From Plasmodium malariae (Eukaryota; Apicomplexa; Aconoidasida; Haemosporida; Plasmodiidae), in the NCBI RefSeq assembly GCF_900090045.1, contig NC_041786.1, positions 2,350,501 to 2,414,500 of the forward strand: a DNA stretch of 64,000 bases. The letters run 5' to 3'. The notes beneath the pieces were generated by a model, which saw only the letters and a program-made list of their open reading frames with translations, ran no database searches and was not told the origin of the DNA. Position numbers and translations under genes: made by a program. Numbering within the stretch: the first letter of the stretch is position 1; each line of letters starts with the position of its first letter. Positions 59,426 to 64,000 of the stretch are shown here, in pieces.

Positions 59426-61596
59426 CTAGCCAATCGGGGCTTCCCAAATTGTACAAAAGAAGATGGGTCATGTTGTTTTATTTCTCCTACTGTTGTATGG
59501 TGGATAATTTAATATGTTTTACGTTTGCACCAATAAATGACATATGTTATAGTATATACGGGAGTTCGAATAAGATATTTGCTCAAGTGTATTTTATAGT
59601 ATATTCCGTATTTTCAATTCCCTTGTCCTTTTTATTGAGTGAATTTTCGTTAAGAAGTAATGTAATGTTTAGCTCGTTTTTACAATTTTTTGGATGTTTA
59701 TTAAGATATATATATTGGAATAATTTTAAAATAGTAATGTTTGGTCAATTTGTTTCTTCTATTGGACAAGTAATTTTTGTGAATGCTCCACCTGAATTTT
59801 CTCTTGTGTGGTTTCCAGTCGAAGAGAGAATTATATCAACGAGCACTTCGATTATATCAAATGTGTTAGGTACTGCTATCATTTATTTATATGCCCCCTT
59901 TATAGTAGTAAATAATGAGGATGTAAAGAAGCTATTATTTCATATATGTTTTATCAGCTTTCTTGGATTTCTACAAGTTACGTTATTTTTTGAAAGCGTA
60001 CCCCCCTCTACTGTTATATCATCCATTTCTGATAAGGGGGGAATGTCGTTAAGCTTCACTAAGAATGACAATATCTACAAGGAGGTACCTAATGAAAGGG
60101 GGGATGTATATATTTTAGGTTTGAGCAGTATAGGAGGGAGCAACCTAAGTGGAAGTAACGTAGGAGTGAGCAATGTAGAGGTGAGCAATGCAGAGGTGAG
60201 CAATGCAGAGGTGAGCAATGTAAGTGTTTACAATGCAAGTAGTAACAACGCATGCATTCATAACGCAAGTATAAGCAATGCGCGTGTAAGCAATTTAAGT
60301 GTGTGCAACACCACAGATGGGAAAAAGTCAGCATTGAGTGTGACCCACTTGACGAAAGAACTGATGAGGTTCTTAAGCGATCTAAGTGTTGAAGTAGGAA
60401 ATATATTACATAAGAAAGATTTTATAAAAATACTGATAATATTTTGTTATTCAGAATGTATAATAAGTAGTTTCTCAGCTGATATGTCAATTGTATTAAA
60501 AGAAAAATTAATAAATAAATCCTATTTTGCTATATCCGGGTCTTTATTTATATTTAACACAATCCTAGGAAGTGCTATATTATGTTTTAATGCTAATAAC
60601 AAATACTTTAAAAAATTAATTGTACTTTGTATATGTATGATTATGGTAGTGTGTGTATTATTAAATTTTACTAATAATGAAATCTTTATAATTATTACAT
60701 TAAGTTTAATAGGGTTTTGGTCAGGTCCTATTCAACCATTAACTGTTGAAATGGCATCTATAACAGTACATCCTATAAGTTCGAATTTATGTACATCAGT
60801 ACTGCAAGTAATATCACTTAGTGTTAGTGCTGTTTTTATATCATTGATATCATATATAACACCTTATGTACACATTTCAATTTTTTTATTCAATGTATCC
60901 TTTTTTGTGTTAATTATAAGTCTACTTATAAAAACAACACAAAAAAAAAGATTGTCCCATAACAACCTAACCGTCTCTGTTAGAAGCGGATTAATAAATA
61001 GACATACCTTTGACACACAGAAATATACAGATTTCTTTTATAAGGATGATAAAACGGTGCAGTTGTTAAAAAACTATAAGGACTTGTATGCTACCTCAAA
61101 TCACAAGATTGGGTTAGATGAAAATTACTACTTTCAAAATTATTTCTCATTATGGAGGAGTAATCCATCGCAACTTCCATATTATGTAGACTGCTCACAG
61201 TATCTTCAACATGCTCAATGGGATATCACTCCTTTTTCGCCTGTCACTCCTGTAACACCTACCACTCCTATCGTTCCTATTACCCCTATTAGTCCTATTG
61301 CTCGAATCTCTGCATGTTTACCTAGAAGCACCTCCAAATGTGCAAAGAAGTCAAGGAAATTTTATCTTAATATAAAAGAACAAGCGAATTGCGCCACTGA
61401 GGATTTGTACAGATTTCATCTGAGTGATAAACTGGATATTAAAAATTTAAAAAAAGAGCTTTTATTTTATAATCAAAAAATGGAAGGTTCCAATGAAGAA
61501 TCTAAATTTTATTCTAGATTTTATAGAGATGACTATGGTCAGCCATTCCATTTTGGTAAAGATAGGAATACTACTTTTAAGTACAACTCATACTAG
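59426..61596 (+). CDS. MFS transporter, FLVCR/SLC49-like; 5' exon missing
   Basis: The main exon begins after a T22-CAG acceptor at 59426 and runs to TAG at 61596, over 715 aa. The frame opens SQSGLPKLYKRRWVMLFYFS, where YKRRW followed by the first membrane helix is typical of FLVCR-type MFS proteins. The exon starts with two bases of a split codon, so at least one upstream exon exists; I could not place it. About twelve membrane segments are visible in two halves (for example APINDICYSIYG, RYIYWNNFKIVMFGQFVSSI, GQVIFVNAPPEFSLVWFP), separated by a central loop with degenerate SNVEVSNAEVSN repeats (60136-60305). The cytosolic tail has TPVTPTTPIVPITPISP. Relatives move haem, choline or ethanolamine; the substrate here is not known. 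The nearest in-frame ATG (59469) lies inside the conserved part, so it is unlikely to be the start. Confidence 0.83.
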
Positions 61597-61798
61597 TTCG
61601 CACTTAAACAAGATTTGTTAATTTGCATAAAGGGAACCTCATCATTTTACTCTTACCGTAATACGTTTTGAATATTTCTACCATTATTCTTATGGACTAA
61701 TAGCTTATTTGCTTTAGCCACTTTTGCTTATGTGCGTGTTTCTTTCTGAACTTCAAGCGTCTAGGTTTTCCTGCGCGTTTGTATTCGTATCCGAATTA

Positions 61799-61833
<35 letters not shown>

Positions 61834-62387
61834 TAAGCGTAAATGATGCTACTCCATTTTGCCTATTTTGTTTTATTTCCTCCTTCCAGCAGGTAGTTAT
61901 AGTACGTGCAAAATGTGCACCTTCAGCTATTTCATCATATCTGTGGTATTCAGCTTATTCTTACAATGCTTCATATACTACATACTCTGCTTATACTGCT
62001 CATTTTTTAAAAAAACGAAATATGTTTGAAATGCAGGCGAATGGTTATGAAACACCATTGCGCTAAAGCAGTTAATCAGCTTCGTCTGTTTTAATTTCAA
62101 GTGAAATTTCTCAAAATTATGCAAAATTACATAACATTTTAATTTATTTATTCATTATTTATATATTTTTTTTTTTTTTTTATCGAGCTAAAAAAATTTT
62201 AAAAGTGGATGGGAAGAATTCATAAATGCATTTTTGTGTTCATTAACTTTCATTTTATTTTTTTCGAAAATTATTTTTATATAACTTTTAACTCTTGCCC
62301 CTTAAGGCCTAAAAAAAATCGCTGCAGCTCATATTTCCTACTCATAGCAACATGTATATATAATTTTTTGAAAGGGGGAAAAACAGT

Positions 62388-62425
<38 letters not shown>

Positions 62426-63533
62426 TAAATACTAATTACATACATATATGCCCGTGCACAGTTATAACCAAACCCTTACATACTCGTCCTTCATTTCTTA
62501 TTACCCTTTTTTGTTTGACATAATCATCTAAAATTTTTGTCGATCATAATTTTTACTAAGTATGGAGGAAGAAAAAATATATTAAAATAAAAAAGCAACG
62601 TAAAAAAAGGGGGATCTAATTATTATAAAAATCGCGATTTTATTTTATTCCATTCTGTTTTATTCTTTTTTTATGATATCCTATGTATGAGGAAATTCAT
62701 TCTAAAGTGCAGTGTTTTCCTATTTTTTGTTTGATTAAAACTTGGTAAATTTTTAGCATGCACATTTTTTAGTTCCTCGTCATTGTAATTTAGCCTGAAT
62801 GCACCACACGCGTTTCTATATTTAAAAAAAATCTATAATTATGTCATAAAAATAGGAAAAGCAAAGTAATATAAAAATGGAAAAGTTTTCTTAACTTTTC
62901 TAAATATACATAAATAACACAAGCTCTGTAAAAAAAACGACGTAATTCTAAAAATGCCTACTCCGTTCTAGGACCTCATATATATATTATTCATATTTAT
63001 ATTTACATTTATATTTACATTTACATTTACATTTACATTTATATTTATATTTACATTTACATTCACATTTACATTTACATTTACATTTACATTTACATTT
63101 ACAATTATATTTACATTTACATTTATATTTATATTTATATTCATGTTAATGTTTATATTTATTTTTTTTTTTTTTTTTTAAATTATTTGTGTCTTTAGAC
63201 AAGAAATTCTAAGTAAAATTAAAAAAAATATATTTTTTTTTACAAAAAAACGTACACTAAGCGTTTCCAAAATACATGAAATTAAGAATATTTAATTAAA
63301 TCTTTTCATTTTTTCCTTTGGCTTCCTTCTTAAGTTACGTCTTACATATGTGAATAAAAAACACATCCTCTAAAACGATTTTTTTTTTTTTTTTTTTCTG
63401 TGATATTCTACGAATGCTGTTTCTAAAACTACTCTATTTTAGAAGAAAAAAAAAATTTAAGTTATATTTTTAACACAAATACTGAAAAGAAACCATTGCC
63501 TTTTGCTCTTTTTCTTTTCTTTTTTTTAAATAT
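61597..63533. other. intergenic region
   Basis: Contains a T29-type tract (61801-61830), a TA tract (62402-62426) and a hexamer repeat (62995-63150). I see no gene. Confidence 0.5.
62995..63150. repeat. 6-bp tandem repeat (ATTTAC/ATTTAT)n
   Basis: About 25 hexamers of ATTTAC with ATTTAT variants, upstream of the phosphatase 2C-like exon. Confidence 0.92.
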
Positions 63534-63716
63534 ATGAATATTACACAATTTAAAAAAAAAGTAAAAGAGAAAGAAAACACGCTTACCTTTTTAAATATAA
63601 GTGTAATTATGAGTAGAATTAATTTAATAACCACAAAGGAGGTATCTGAAATTGTCAGCTGGTATACTCACGTCTGTGCCGGGACTATGCAAGGGTATAG
63701 AGCAACGGAGGAAGAT
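63534..63716 (+). CDS. PP2C-type protein phosphatase, first exon only (cut by window end)
   Basis: From ATG 63534 (or ATG 63609) the frame reads to GAAGAT|GTAATATG, a good donor. The end of the exon, VCAGTMQGYRATEED, matches the start of the PP2C/PPM catalytic domain, where MQGxRxxxED supplies a metal-binding acidic pair. The next exon was not found; an acceptor at 63892 (TTTTTTCAG|AATGAG) gives stops in the required phase, so the rest probably lies beyond the window. I prefer ATG 63609 (MSRINLITTKEVSEIVSWYT), because the first 25 residues are Lys-rich and unlike the family. PP2C enzymes are Mn2+/Mg2+-dependent Ser/Thr phosphatases. Confidence 0.6.
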
Positions 63717-64000
63717 GTAATATGAAAAATTTCAATTCTACTTTTATTAGTTTTTTTTCTCTGTCCCTCTGTGTGCTTATATATTTACATATTTGTATGT
63801 TAACCTATTTTCCCTTCTTTCATGGGCCTCTTCCACCCATATGACTCACGAAAAAAAAAAAAAAAAAAAAAAAAATATGCACTTTTTTTCAGAATGAGCT
63901 CTAGTTTTAAATATTATCTTGATAAATGATACGATCAAATGAATGTCTTTACTTAATTCAAACTTTTTGTGTTTTAACTTCCATTTTGCATAATTTGAAA

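Noticed and set aside
1..64000. CRISPR arrays, insertion sequences, operons
   Set aside because: All direct repeats are tandem minisatellites without spacers, no transposase is present, and the genes are eukaryotic and intron-split.
1..64000. tRNA genes
   Set aside because: I saw no cloverleaf with A- and B-box strings on either strand; a tRNAscan-SE run would settle this.

Overview
This window is nuclear DNA of a malaria parasite (Plasmodium). It is very AT-rich, with homopolymer and TA tracts. Exons are short and bounded by GT/AG. Proteins carry Asn-, Ser- and Gln-rich inserts. Several families are apicomplexan or Plasmodium-specific: a single-domain ApiAP2 factor, an LCCL/lectin adhesive protein of the CCp/LAP family, a ferlin-like protein and a hemolysin III. 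The order AP2 - CCp2 - unknown coiled-coil protein - ferlin-like - AP-1 gamma - hemolysin III matches my recollection of part of P. falciparum chromosome 14 (about PF3D7_1456000 down to PF3D7_1455000), read in the opposite direction. The species is not fixed by the sequence; a P. malariae- or P. ovale-type genome is a guess.

Layout: an ApiAP2 factor (120-2711, -) diverges from a six-exon SRD5A3/polyprenol reductase-like gene (6706-8443, +). A small unrecognised gene (9730-9912, -) lies 3' of CCp2 (10026-15252, -). A coiled-coil protein of unknown function (18660-21593, +) is followed by what looks like its own decayed 3' coding region (to about 22514). The ferlin-like gene (25345-31195, +) converges on AP-1 gamma adaptin (32555-36474, -). 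Between AP-1 gamma and hemolysin III (41558-42659, +) lies a candidate organellar ribosomal protein uS10 gene (38793-39603, +). Next come a small membrane protein (43538-43975, -), a polyQ/Asn-rich Pro-repeat protein (44536-46911, -), a seven-exon class I methyltransferase (50320-52065, -), a tiny three-exon candidate (53337-54261, +), a dual-specificity phosphatase (55492-56549, +), an MFS/FLVCR-type transporter (59426-61596, +) and the first exon of a PP2C-type phosphatase cut by the window end (63534-63716, +).

Most multi-exon genes here are invisible to a simple ORF scan. Their models below were joined by hand from splice sites, reading phase and family motifs, so exon edges are predictions. 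The genes are single transcription units, not operons. CCp2 and ferlin-like proteins are linked in the literature to gametocyte and gamete biology, so the left half holds two sexual-stage genes next to an ApiAP2 factor, with no evidence here that they are co-regulated.

The intergenic regions (1-5 kb) are mostly low-complexity AT sequence with many minisatellites. Two islands of higher complexity with strong hairpins (32085-32185 and 47622-47715) look like unannotated structured RNAs.
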